Source of the DNA: Polytrichum commune
Taxonomy: Eukaryota > Streptophyta > Polytrichopsida > Polytrichales > Polytrichaceae
NCBI GenBank assembly: GCA_950295325.1
Contig: OX485804.1
Coordinates: 29,264,001 to 29,328,000 of the forward strand
Direction: 5' to 3'
Length of the DNA: 64,000 nucleotides
Shown here: positions 11,501 through 22,310 of the stretch, piece by piece
How the letters are laid out: every line of letters begins with the position of its first letter
Numbering within the stretch: position 1 is the stretch's first letter
Notes under the pieces: model-generated
What the model was told of the DNA's origin: nothing
What the model saw: only the letters and a program-made list of their open reading frames with translations
Database searches by the model: none
Position numbers and translations under genes: made by a program

Positions 11501-14500
11501 TAAGTCCCAACTTCCATGCTCTCAATGGCTAAGCTTGCATGGATTGACCTCAAGTAAAGTAGGACTTAGGACTTGGGACCCATTGTGAATTGGGCTTTAG
11601 AGTACATGACTTGACGCGGGTGGCCCTAAACCCAAGGCTTTAACCCAGATCCCATGGGGATTTCGAGGTTAAGTTGGCTAAGACCGCAATAGTACTTGAA
11701 TAGGTGACCTTCCTAGCACTTGAATTCTGGTGCACCATACTGCCCATGGTCCACCCAATCATAGTGAGGGAATCCATCTGAACTGGATATTCTCAACCAA
11801 CCATGTGAGAACCCAGGGGCTTGCCCTTAGGGGCAGATAAATGCTGGCCGACTTGTCCGCTCCTGTATAAGGTGTTTACCGTCGAAAGGAGGCAGTGGTC
11901 TGCGGAGGCCTCTAATTCTCATAATGCCCGTTATACGAAAATGAAGCAATATCATTTTCGTATAATTCACGATGGTGGCAATGTCGGAGTTGTCTTTCTT
12001 TCTTTCTATAACTTGGTATGTATAACACAAGCCTTTTCCAGTCAAAGGGGTTTGGGTCGACAAACTTACAGCAATAAAGCCCAAACGTAGACACAAGTAG
12101 TCCTCTCTGTAGATAGGTCGCCCAAACTGTCTGAAGAAACTGTACTGCAACACAGCCAACCCAGGCCGGTCAATTATGCAATTTAGTTTGAAGCTCCAAC
12201 AGCAATGAAGCATTTATTAACATCCTTAACGCTTGCCTTGTTGAATGCTTTCGCTTGACGCTGTTGATTCTTGCAGCTTTCAACAAGACCAGAATGCAGT
12301 GGGAAATAGGAGCACTTGGCATGTTTCAAGTTAGAACTTACAACGTAGCTGTCAAGATTCAGACCAGTTCTTGACGTCTGCAAGAATTTGTACTGTATAC
12401 GGCTCCTGATAAAATTCCCACCAGCTTTCTTGTGCTTCGTGTGCAAGGCTGCCACCAAATCAACACCACCAGTAAAGTCAGCCTACTAGCCCAAAAGTTT
12501 GTTTTGTTTCGTTTTCTGGAGTGCATTATTGCCAGGTCCATCGAAAACAGTGATGGTAAATAGCAAACATTCTACCCATCACATGGGAATTCGACCAAAA
12601 AGTTGCACAAAGCATTGGGCTGACAAAAATCTCTATTCCATGTAAACCAGCTTCAGAATTTGATCTTAGACTTCAATAGACCATGTGAAGCCGCTCACCA
12701 TCATCCATTGCTTGCAAATTCTCGTCTTGAACTTCTTTCTCCCATTTCTTCCAACTGTGCACCTGCTCACAGATCAAGTTGCCCCTTCAGTGCCATGCTT
12801 TTAATAACAAACCAAAGCATGCCTATATCAGGGCAGAAATCTTATGAAATTGGAGGGTGAATGTGTTATGATGGCTTACTTGCAAAATACCAATGAGCAC
12901 TGTCAAGCAGCTGTACAGCACATGCACCACAGCCAGGACAAAAATGAATATATGGAGCTGGTGAAGACCTTCAGTTGATATAACCTGCACATATCCCTGC
13001 AACCAACCACAAGAAGGTGTGGATCATTACCTCACGTTCTGAAACTGGGTTGTGAATTCCTCGCACTTTCATATCGGACTCACACAGGACAGTGATCAAC
13101 TCAGGAATGTGATTACCCCAACAGGTGTTTCATGTTTGTTTAGTTCTTGTTTTTGGTCAAGGGCAACAAGTTCAAGTTGGTCACCATCGAATGAGCTTCT
13201 TCAAAAATTGGAGCCCCTTTGGGGCCAACCAAGATGAAGAGAGGAATTATGTATCACCCATCGGTCACCATTCCAAGTTGGCAAACCCTTAAGTGTAACT
13301 CCAGTGTCAGATTCATCTTATGCATTGGAACTGTGAACATGTGATCATGAGGTCAAGAGTGAGAGGGTTAATTTGCAGGACTCACTGAAGAACATGTAAC
13401 AGGACTAACACATGAAGGTGGCTAACTCAGAAATGTGATCACCACACCAGGTTATTAATGCTTGGGTTTTTTTTTAGTTTTGTTTTTGGCTAAGGGCGAC
13501 TATGATTTCAAGTTGGTCACCATTGATGAGCCTCTTCGACATTTGCAACCAAAAGCAAGAAGAGACCAATCATAATTTTATTACCCATAGGTCACCGTTT
13601 CGAGTTGGCAAGAACTCTTGTGTGAGTACTCCTGTATCAGATTCATCACCTTATTCATTGAATTGGGGAACCCTATTTGGGTTGTCTGGTTACGGCTGGT
13701 AGCTGCAGCGCCCTGGCCAGGTTCGCGCAGGAGGCCGAGCCTGCCCCAGGGTGTCAAGGCTACCAGCCATAATGGGTATCCCCAAAACAGTTAGCCAACA
13801 TAACCGGTGGTATGGGGATCAAAACTACTATCAAACTACTATTGATGGGTAAGTCAATTGCACTGGTGAGGCAATTTCTACAAACGAGGCGAACAGGTTT
13901 AGCATTAGGTGGGAGACGTGGGCGGGGGACTTCCTGGTTACAGGACATAATTCCCCCCTGCTCTCAACCAACCAAAAGCTGCCATGATGGCGAGACATTG
14001 CCAGAAACCTGCTATGAAACGGTGAACAGGTGATCATCAGGTGAAGAGTGAAGAGTGGGGTTATTTTAAAGAAAAAAAGTTACTGGAGAACAGGAAGTAG
14101 TTGTAGTGTGGGCCATGAGGCGCCTCCGACGCGCCGCTGCAGGAGTTGGCGCCTCAGCAGCAGGGTCAAACTTGCAGGGAAGCATGATTTTATTTAATCG
14201 CTCCGGCATACAGATGGAGGCCACTTTGGACTGGAAGACAGTGAGGAAAAGGGAGATGAACCCCAACAGCATCAGCTCTGCACCCAATTCCAAACCCAAA
14301 CCCTGCTTGCTTAGTCTTACACAAGTGGTCTGTTAATCTCTTCCTACAAAGTGCCCTTTAGCCTCTGACAAACGTGCACAAAATCTTGGAGGAATGGGTA
14401 ATGGCAATATTCTGTCATGTCTTTAGAACATGATGATTTGGAGCAGCTAAAGTATCTTAAAGAAGGATTAAATATTTGTGGATTCTCCTTTCGTGTGACA

Positions 14501-16435
14501 AGCATTCTTAAGACTATAAGTTCTAAGAAATTTTACAGGTTTTCTTGAACGGGGTCCTGGATGGTGACACCTGCTTTTTTTTTTAAATGCTTCTAATTGG
14601 ATTTAAGGACCATTTTTGAGAGTGTACAATTTTTCTGATCCAGACACAAATGGTAGTTCCATGAATTCCTCTGCGTGCCCTCTTTCCAAGCATGTTGCTC
14701 TTCTTTATGGTTTAAAAAGCCCTCCATTCATTAGAAGCATTAGATTCTGTGATTTAGAAACAGCTGTTCTCAACGGTATCCAGGGATAAAGCTTACCATC
14801 TTTGATCTGGTCGAGTGTGTGGAACAACTCCTTTTGCTTATTCTTCTTGAAATACTGTAACAAGAGAGCACAGATGCACAACTCACCCACTGGTCAGTGA
14901 CTGATCAAATTCCTGACCTCCATGTAAAATTCTCCCGCTAACTCTGATCGGGAATTGCCATCCATGCTCACTTTGACCAAGAGTTTGTCAAGATTCCATC
15001 AAGGTACGTGCCATCTAAGCAGTGTAAGCTCTCAAGGTGAAAAGCTCAAGTGTAAAGTGGACTTCAGTAAACAAGCTTGCATAGGAGGCTCCTCTCTGCC
15101 AATGAAAGACTCCTTTCTTTAAGCTCTCAATCTCTCTACTGTAAAGGCCCGATAAGATGGTGGCCATGGAGTATGTAAAGGGCTGTCAAGTAGGTTAGAC
15201 ACCGCAACCTTCAGATTCTTGAGACATGGAAGCTAGGTTGAAGTGTGCACAGATACAAGAGAGCAACCTTCTTCAAGCGGACAGTCCTCCCTTTTTGTCA
15301 GGACGTGGATCCACTGTTTCCTTTTTCCTTTTACATAACCTTGTTGGGATGGGATCGAGAGGGGTAGGACTGCCGCCAACAATGAATCAAGTTCCGATAT
15401 GAGATCAAATATCTGGAGGTTAAAGACCTTCATGTAACACTGTTCTCCCACTAACTGTCCTTGAATATTGCCATCCATGCACACTGTTGGTTTGGGCAAG
15501 AAAAAACGATGTTCAATGAGCGTGAACATATATTAGCCAGCATGAGGTGTCCATGGGAAGGTTCTGGCCATGGTCGGTGTAAGGTGAGCAATAATATGTC
15601 ACTCGCCTTGCCCAGGGCGTGAATCCCTCGCTCCACGAGCAGGAACGCCACAATTTGGTCATGACGTGGATCCCCCTTCTTATGCTTTAATTTGCTGAGT
15701 CATTTGAACACGGAAGAGGGGTAGTACTACTGCTATTGAATCAAGCTTCGATAGAGGGCCCGGCAAACAAAAGATCGAGATTCTGGAGGTTAAAGATGAT
15801 CTCCATGTAAGACTGTTCTCCCCACTGACTGTGGTCGAGTATTGCCATCCATGCTCACTCTTGGTGTTAGCAACAAAACGATGTTCGAGAGTGTGAACAT
15901 AGAGTAGCCAGCAGGAAGCGCCCATGGTAAGGTTGTGGCCATGGTGCATGTACACAATATTAAGGAAGCCAGAATTTGTCTGCTATTGTTCTCTCTTACC
16001 TTGCCCAGAGCGTGGATCCCTTGGTTTGTAACCTTTTGCTGAATATTTTGGTCATGGGATGGAGGCAGTACTAGTGCTAATGATTCAAGCTTCGATAGGG
16101 GACCCGACAAACCAAAAGATGAAGATTCTGGAGGTTACAGAAGACTTCCATGTAAGACTGTTCTCCCACCGACGACTGTGGTCGACTATTGCCATCCATG
16201 CTCACTCTTTGTATTGGCAAAAAGCGATCGTAAAGAGTATGAAATTCATACAATAGCCATGGTCGGTGTAAGGATAGCAAGCAAGAAAATTCCTTGTGTT
16301 GATGTCACTCACCCTGCCCAGGGCGTGAATCCCTCGCTCCACGAGCAAGGACGCTACCACAAACACCGTGCACACAGTGGCCACGGCCCATGTCGGCGTC
16401 TGCTCCAATGACTTCTGCTCCTCCGTCGACGACAT
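5504..16435 (-). CDS. MLO: MLO-like seven-transmembrane protein, 15 exons, 574 aa
   Basis: Exons, 5' to 3' on the minus strand: 16435-16313, 14854-14797, 14277-14084, 12996-12880, 12762-12699, 12448-12342, 12144-12070, 11001-10925, 10719-10670, 10018-9978, 9844-9617, 9462-9427, 8602-8535, 7560-7500, 5929-5504. They sum to 1725 nt and all phases agree. Family signatures appear in order: N-terminal LEQTPTWAVATVC and ERGIHALG, then ELMLLGFISLFLTV, GLHQLHIFIFVLAVVH, FFRQFGRPIYREDYL, YDFHSYIRRSM, LWGFV, DDLFWFHRPRFLLYL, CSASTLPLYALVSQ and GSKIKDTVF. The extracellular cysteines of the family are present (SICMP, LPCKF, TSCSPG, FSSCLL). HGWGKMAKAKHKEH fits the calmodulin-binding helix. MLO proteins are plasma-membrane, calmodulin-regulated Ca2+-channel-type proteins involved in powdery-mildew susceptibility or tip growth and fertilisation. 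Odd points: a His-rich tail, and last residues plus stop codon that come from a MITE. Confidence 0.93.
6955..7454. mobile_element. Harbinger/Tourist-type MITE copy in MLO intron 14
   Basis: A 500-bp element bounded by GGGGCCACTTCACACAC and GTGTGAAGTGGCCC and flanked on both sides by a TAA target duplication (6952-6954, 7455-7457). TWA duplications with GGGCC-type ends are typical of PIF/Harbinger-derived MITEs. Its interior is nearly colinear with the copy at 19340. Its right end lies only about 45 bp from the donor of MLO exon 14. Confidence 0.9.
7755..8086. mobile_element. MITE, AACTACAC family, copy 2, in MLO intron 13
   Basis: A 332-bp element with inverted termini AACTACACAAAATATG and GTGTAGTT, in the opposite internal orientation to copy 1. 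The right terminus contains a small duplication (TTTTGTTTTGTG). It is entirely intronic. Confidence 0.85.
8859..8965. repeat. Fold-back-family fragment in MLO intron 12
   Basis: About 107 bp matching the segment GTATATTCTATAAATTCCTC to GTTCTCCCCGATCATTG that recurs at 35700-35835, 57180-57310, 59930-59985 and 20920-20990. Copies are 70-90% similar by eye. Confidence 0.65.
13090..14045. repeat. Diverged tandem duplication in MLO intron 3
   Basis: A unit of about 345 bp starting near 13090 (GTGATCAACTCAGGAATGTG) recurs near 13430 and, as a fragment, near 14011 (GGTGATCATCAGGTGAAGAG). Shared landmarks are a GTTTTTGG..AAGGGC stretch, TTCAAGTTGGTCACCAT and AGATTCATC. No exon is included. Confidence 0.6.
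13694..13768. repeat. GC-rich hairpin-like inverted repeat in MLO intron 3
   Basis: Perfect 10-bp arms GGCTGGTAGC (13694-13703) and GCTACCAGCC (13759-13768) enclose a GC-rich 55-bp interior that itself can pair in part (CCCTGGCC, GCCCCAGG). The base composition contrasts sharply with the AT-rich intron. It could be a tiny deletion-derivative transposon or an insertion of foreign sequence. Confidence 0.6.
15603..15650 (-). pseudogene. Decayed duplicate of MLO exon 1 (distal copy)
   Basis: The minus strand reads AFLLVERGIHALGKA, matching exon 1 residues ASLLVERGIHALGR. The donor has become GCGAGT in place of GTGAGT, and the N-terminal half of the exon, including the start codon, is missing. 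It lies in intron 1. Confidence 0.75.
15995..16030 (-). pseudogene. Decayed duplicate of MLO exon 1 (proximal copy)
   Basis: The minus strand reads QGIHALGK followed by GTAAGA, a usable donor, but the sequence upstream has diverged from exon 1 and has no start codon in frame. It lies in intron 1 between the real exon 1 and the other decayed copy. Confidence 0.7.
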
Positions 16436-19339
16436 CGCTCAAGAAGCTCGCCCCTCCCCTCGCCCCCTCTCCCCTCCCACCCAGCCAACCTGCCCCTCGG
16501 CTCGCCCGGCCACTACCAGCTGATCCTCCTCAACCCCACCATCTCTCCCGCGGCACACTCACCCCACGGATCACAAACCCGGTTCGAGGTCGATTAGCTT
16601 CATTCTTCCCCCCTCCTCAGCATCACCAAATTCCAACTCGCCGCCGCGAACCACATCCAACACAAGGCGGCACCATCTAGTCGCCACTACTCAAATAATT
16701 ACACTAGCTGAGACGACTGAGACTGCGGATCGGACACGGTAGCACCCGGGGCGGAAAGGGAAGGCGCGAAGAGTGCGTCAAGAGTACTCCCAAGTACATC
16801 ATGCAGAAAAGAATCATCCCTGAGTAAGTGCAAGCGGGGTGGGAGCGTTGTGAGGGCGGCGTCTTCTGTGTGACGAGATGACTAATCTGTGTGGTTAAAC
16901 CAAGCTCATAGATTTGAAAGCTATCAACTTCACCTATCCCAGCTCGCCAGGTAGCCGAGAGCGAATGAGCGAGCGAAAGAGCGGAGGCCAGGTCCGCAGG
17001 TTTGTAGGTGTCGGAGGAGGAGCGCCGGAAATCGGGGCCAGGTGGCCACGCGGGTGGGCCATATATCGTCGCCATCGCTGCAATTGGCGCCGCAACGGCC
17101 GCTCCTTGGACGAGGACGAAGCTCCACGGCCAATGACAGAGAACATTTCTATGGTATTTAGTGTCACCATGGTAACTTTTCGGATGACACTTCTTATGAA
17201 TAAAGTGAACAAAGTACTGTCACGGATGATGGATGAGTTCATCCATTGGCCAAACCCCTACCTTCTCTTTTCAGCAACTTGTGATGAAATATTGTCATGG
17301 ATGAATGAAATCTAGATGAAAAATTGTCTCATTAAGTGACAGTATTTGCAACAATGTACATCTATCGTCCTCCGACAAGATTTACAAGGCATGACAACTA
17401 GTGTACGGTCTACATTTTAGTGTTTGGTGACACTACACCGACGGTTTACAATTAGTATGTGAGGAAGACGATTAGAAATGGTGACATTAAGCACAATATG
17501 TAGTGTAGCTTTGGAAACTTACATGTTTATAGTAAACCGGTGTTGAGTATTAGGAAAACAATCTCATCTTAACTTGCCCAGTTCGCCTGATCGTGAGGTT
17601 GGGGCCAACGAACGAGTATAATTTAGCTACGTTACTTCTAGTCATTGGCAGAGCTAGAAAGTGTCCCACGTTGGTGGGAGGCAGTCGTTGCCCACCCCCA
17701 CTGGCATGTGTGGGGCTATTATTAGTCCACATAGTTCTTGTTACAGTCCACCCTCAATTCAGTTTTGGGTACCTCTCCACTATCATCCAATAGTTTAAGG
17801 CCATCGTGGACCTCGTTCATCCAACATCAAACCTTGAATTAGTATGTTACGTAGTCCAAAGGTTGATATTTTTAGCTAATTTAGCAATGGTGTTAGCTTT
17901 GAAGACCTTGAATTAGTATAGTCCATGTCATTTGATATGAATTGGCCACAAACCTGTAGGGGGTCAAGTTTTGGTGTAGGGTTCTAAAAACACGGCCTTC
18001 ACACCATCAACATTATCTAGTGCCAAGCCTAGTTGGCAAATGATGTGGCATGGTTTACAAGTGGAGGTTTTAAACCTCAAGCACCAACCCTCCCATCCGT
18101 ACCTAGACATGAGGCAAGAATGTAGGACTTTTAAAAGTTCGGATCGTTGATATGATTGGCTAAAAGTGAGAAATTTTAAATGTGGTGGAAAATGCCAAAA
18201 ATGTGCATATAAATGCCATGTCATTGACCTTGTTACTCTCTCCACAAAGTAAAGTTTGCCTCAAGAATAATATGTTTGCAACCATTGTTTGCTTCTTGCA
18301 CATTTAATGGTTACTATTTTGAAAAAATATATGTTTCTTCATATGAAATAGTTGCATCATAACCCGATTTTGGACTTACCCTTGGAGTTGGGTCATCAAT
18401 TTTGACTGACCCAACTCCAAGATCAAATCTTATATTTGTGGCTCCAAAGTTGTTGTCATATACGATGTCAAATCCTACAACGTAGACCAAAAACATCAGG
18501 ACCTTGCTCTTCACTAATCACAACGCTTGAACTCAATGGGACTTAGAAAACGCAAGGTGGTGTAAAGCAAGACTTGGAATTCATGGCGTCTACGTAACCT
18601 CATCCATCATGGATGAAGGGGCTTCGGTCAAATACTCTCCTACTAAATTGAAGGCCGATTCATTCCAAGTCGACATCACCAAACTAACTGAGAGCCTTTG
18701 ACTCTACTACCAAAAACACACACACACTTTAAATAGACATATATACATATATATATACACATATAAAATAAATATAGTTCACCTTCACTATGGATGTGTT
18801 TACATAGACACCACAAACCCCTAGTCGTAAAGTGTCCCTAAGTACGACCGTAAAACTACAAAGTGGGTACGGATATGCAAAGTATGGTACGTACTTGGGT
18901 ACGGTTGTGGAGCCAACTAGGTAAGCTATTTTACCTCGACTTGGTATCCATAGCTCTTGTAGATCCCGGACCTCTCCTGTACACGTGGTGTACATTTTAG
19001 GTCTTAGGGAAATACCGAGAATATATGCTATGAAGGTAGTAGGAAAGATGACACAAGGAACAAGTGTTGATTGTATGTTGTTAGGGTTTAGGGTTTAGGC
19101 CTTAGCTGCTGCCGACCAATTTTAGGTGAGCTGGGCTGGTGGGGCTTCCTTTAGCATGGACAAATTCAAAACGTGCACATGGGTGAGGGCCCGACTATTT
19201 CAATAAGTCAATAATGTCGTGGCGGTCTCATCAAAATTTAGCAAGACTCCTTTTGTGGCCACGTGCTCTTGGGTTGAAGAGGTTACCCAAATTGAGCCTC
19301 GTGGGCACATCCGTACCAATGAACGGGGAGAACCGATAA
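16436..19339. other. MLO 5' region and gene-free spacer
   Basis: The first 250 bp upstream of the MLO ATG are GC-rich and CT-rich on the plus strand (16440-16680), as expected for a 5' leader and core promoter on the minus strand. Beyond that no gene is supported. A short (CA)n/(TA)n tract lies at about 18715-18765, and a telomere-like GTTAGGGTTTAGGGTTTAGG motif at about 19080-19099. Open frames here are short and mutually exclusive. Confidence 0.5.
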
Positions 19340-19838
19340 GGGCCACTTCACACACGAGACTGAGAGCCCGTGACCGTTACACTTTAAGCACTCTCATTGG
19401 TGGAAAAGGCGGAGCCGCTCCAACTTCGCTTCACACTAGGCTTGAGGGACCAACGGAGTATGTGGATGCAAGATGGATGTAAAGTCTACTTGGGTTCCTA
19501 CATGGTATTGAATAGATCGTGTTTCATGGTCACTTGGACTGTTTTCAAAAACCACCTCTTGGAGGTAGGCCTCACAGAAAACCGGGAGACCATGGTACTC
19601 CGACCGCTCACGATCGTTGATTTATTCTAGTTTATCATGTGTGAGAACCCGCGTGATTAAAATTTTATTGAAATAGAATTTGGTTGAGGGCCCGATCACC
19701 TATGACTTCACACTACACTTGAGGGTCCGTGACTACACTACATGATTTTGGAGGTGTGTCGGGATGGCCTTTGGACACTTTCTTTTGGGCTCTCACAATT
19801 TCATGGTCGCGGCTCTTGGCTTGTGTGTGAAGTGGCCC
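19340..19838. mobile_element. Harbinger/Tourist-type MITE copy, full length
   Basis: A 499-bp element with ends GGGCCACTTCACACAC and GTGTGTGAAGTGGCCC and TAA duplications at 19337-19339 and 19839-19841. Its 17-bp termini are perfect, so this is the best reference copy in the window. Confidence 0.92.
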
Positions 19839-19872
19839 TAAGTTACACATGAACCGGTTGAGTTTGAGAAAG

Positions 19873-20201
19873 AACTACACTAAAAAGGGTCTTAAGTTTT
19901 TAATTATATTTAATGTTGTTACCACCCTACCTTGTTCGACACTAATTTCAATTCCTTGATAATTCATGTTAGACATAAATGTGTCACTACCTTCCCTACT
20001 GCCACCTCCTTTCATGTGAAGCATGGATATCATATCCTTACTAACACTAAATTCATACATGTAACTTCCACAGATTACCATAGTTGATATTTAGTGTTTG
20101 AGTGTACATTCAATGTTACTTACTTTCATAGGGTTAGTGACAATTAGTGTATGCGCTCGTATTTAGTGTATCAAACATTAAATATCCTTTTTAGTGTAGT
20201 T
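19873..20201. mobile_element. MITE, AACTACAC family, copy 3
   Basis: A 329-bp element in the same orientation as copy 1, with altered termini (AACTACACTAAAAAGG / TTTTTAGTGTAGTT). It lies 34 bp from the neighbouring Harbinger-type MITE. Confidence 0.8.
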
Positions 20202-20239
20202 AAAGTTCAAGAATTTAGGAAAATTAGCGATCAATTTAG

Positions 20240-20545
20240 ATGAATATATGGAATATACCTCAAATTAATATAGAAAACCAGACAAATGTCAATGTGTAAC
20301 TGGTTGGACTTGAATACATTTAGATTTTGATCGATGATGCCCAAAAATCTTCCTTGACATAGATCCATACAATGGTGAATTCACACTTAGGACCACTTCA
20401 CACCTAGTGTCCGGGGGATTTTTGGGCATCATTGGTCATGATCCTAGTGTTTCCAAGTGCAACTGGTTACATGTTGTGATCTTTCGGTTTTTCCATATTA
20501 ACTTGAGGTATGTTCTATAGTTTCTTCCTAAATGATTGGTGATTA
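20240..20545. repeat. Fold-back element with about 110-130-bp inverted arms
   Basis: The left arm (about 20240-20355) is the reverse complement, with mismatches, of the right arm (about 20410-20535). Landmarks are GATGATGCCCAAAAATC against ATTTTTGGGCATCATTGG, and AATATACCTCAAATTAATAT against ATATTAACTTGAGGTATGTT. Single-arm relatives lie at 35620, 57115 and 59850. Confidence 0.75.
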
Positions 20546-20992
20546 CACTCTAAACTTTGTAGTATCATATTTGTGACAACCAAAGTGCACGTGATATTAA
20601 GGAGTTCTTTAGTGTTAGCATGGATGCGTGATAAAAGAGATTTAGTGCAACATGTGATATTATGAAATCACACAAAGTCAGCATTGCATTAATGGCGATA
20701 ATGACAACGATGACATCGTGATGTGTGCAAGCATGTGGTTTGTATTCTTGGTGGTTTACTTTGGTGTCAAAACCCATTGTATAAAAGAGGGAAATGTGAC
20801 AACAAGGAGTGAGATTTCAATTGAGAACATCCATTCCCCGAGGATTGAGGATATAAGAGAAACAAATGACACTAAGGAGGTGAATATTAGAAAGTTTAGA
20901 GTGTATCTGAAGTCTTGAATTTCAATTGGTTATGTCTCAAACTCAACCAATTCATTTGTAACTAATAGTTGGTTCTCCCTGTTCATTGTTTT

Positions 20993-21306
20993 TCACATGA
21001 GCCAAGGGTCGTGACCATGTAATTTGTGAGGGCCCTTGACTCTCACCAAAAGGTTGCACCAACTGTCCAAGGCCATTGACTCTGACATGGTTTGCTGGAA
21101 GTTGCATCAAGCCTATCTCTTGGAGGTGGATCTAACACAAATCATGGCAGATCATGAAACACTATCTATAGTCGATCACGTAAGAATATATGTAAGCCTT
21201 TCACCTTCTTGTGTGAAGTGAATTGGATGATCTCAACCTCTTTGACCAATGAAAGATCTTGGAATGCAATGGTCATGGGCATTCAATCTCATGCATGAAG
21301 TGGCCC
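20993..21306. mobile_element. Degenerate Harbinger-type MITE
   Basis: The right end TGAAGTGGCCC is followed by TTA. The left end is worn (CACATGAGCCAAGGGTCGTG) and joins a fold-back-family fragment at 20920-20990. Interior landmarks match the other copies loosely. Confidence 0.55.
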
Positions 21307-22310
21307 TTAGGCATTGGTTAACCCTTAATAAAGGATGCATGGTCTCAATACATGGCCATTTACACAATTTATATGGGCCTCACCAAGTTCACACATCATA
21401 TTTTATACAAGTGTATGGGTTCCAATTCACAAACTAAATACAACATCCCAAATCTCTAAAAGCTCAATCAAGTATGGATGAATTAATAAATGATGATCAC
21501 TAAGTACACTATCCAAAAATCTCTAGACAAATTACAAGCATATGAATCCTAGGCAATTGACCTAAATCGCTGAAAACTTGTTTTGTGAAATTGGAAATTT
21601 TGAAGATCTAACACTATGATAGATTTGTATTGTTCTTTCATCGACGTGGGATGATTGCGTAAGACTCATATATTACTAGTGAAGCTTGATCAAATATGGA
21701 TGAATTAGTGGATGAAGATCACTTCATGGATGTATGTAACATCTACGTCCTCGTTTCTTGCCCATGCCCCCCTCCTCTCTCCCTAACTTGTAGGAAAGCT
21801 CATCTCACAAATTACACTTTTGTCTCAAGGTGCATTGCAAAGCACAAGATTGTTCTCTCCATTGTTCTCTCTATCCATGATTGTTCTTTTATCTTTCATA
21901 TTCTTAATATCATGCATAAATGACAACAAAAGACACCTTGCCATTCCTCGTTGTAATGTTGACTCCTTGGAAGCTTTGCGAATAATCGAGGTATTCAGGT
22001 AATGTCTTTGACATCCATCTTGTTTTTTAATTTTGAGATTTCCACATCTCCATTTGTGGAAAGTAGGTTGACATCTTCGATTTTGTTGTTGCGGCACATG
22101 GGTTGTTTTCATATTGATGTTTCTATTCAACCTACTTATTGTCACATTTTTGTGTTTTAACAAATCGATAAAGATGATCTAACTTCTCCAAAATGTTGTG
22201 ATGTAGGTCAAGAAAATGTGTATGACAATTTGGGGTTCATGATCTTTAAGAATTGACCAACAAACCTCTTGTTGTACAAGTCTTTTGGAAAGCAAGACTT
22301 TGGCCAAGAA

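Larger units (their letters stand above)
14921..16435. repeat. Tandem copies of MLO exon 1 plus following intron sequence
   Basis: Three long diverged units (about 15350-15660, 15720-16050, 16065-16400) and a fragment near 14921-14990 share the order: GATTCTGGAGGTTA, CTTCCATGTAA.ACTGTTCTCCC, TTGCCATCCATGC.CACT, CCATGGTCGGTGTAAGG, and exon 1 end. The rightmost unit holds the functional exon 1. The middle and left units keep only GIHALGK-like remnants at about 15995-16030 and 15603-15650. Confidence 0.8.

Noticed and set aside
16390-16680. Pro-rich plus-strand frame upstream of MLO
   Set aside because: Antisense to the MLO start and leader. The Pro codons come from a CT-rich 5' leader.
22269-22310. 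Non-ATG upstream start for the U2AF-like exon 1
   Set aside because: The frame begins at TTG right after a stop; the first ATG is at 22311.
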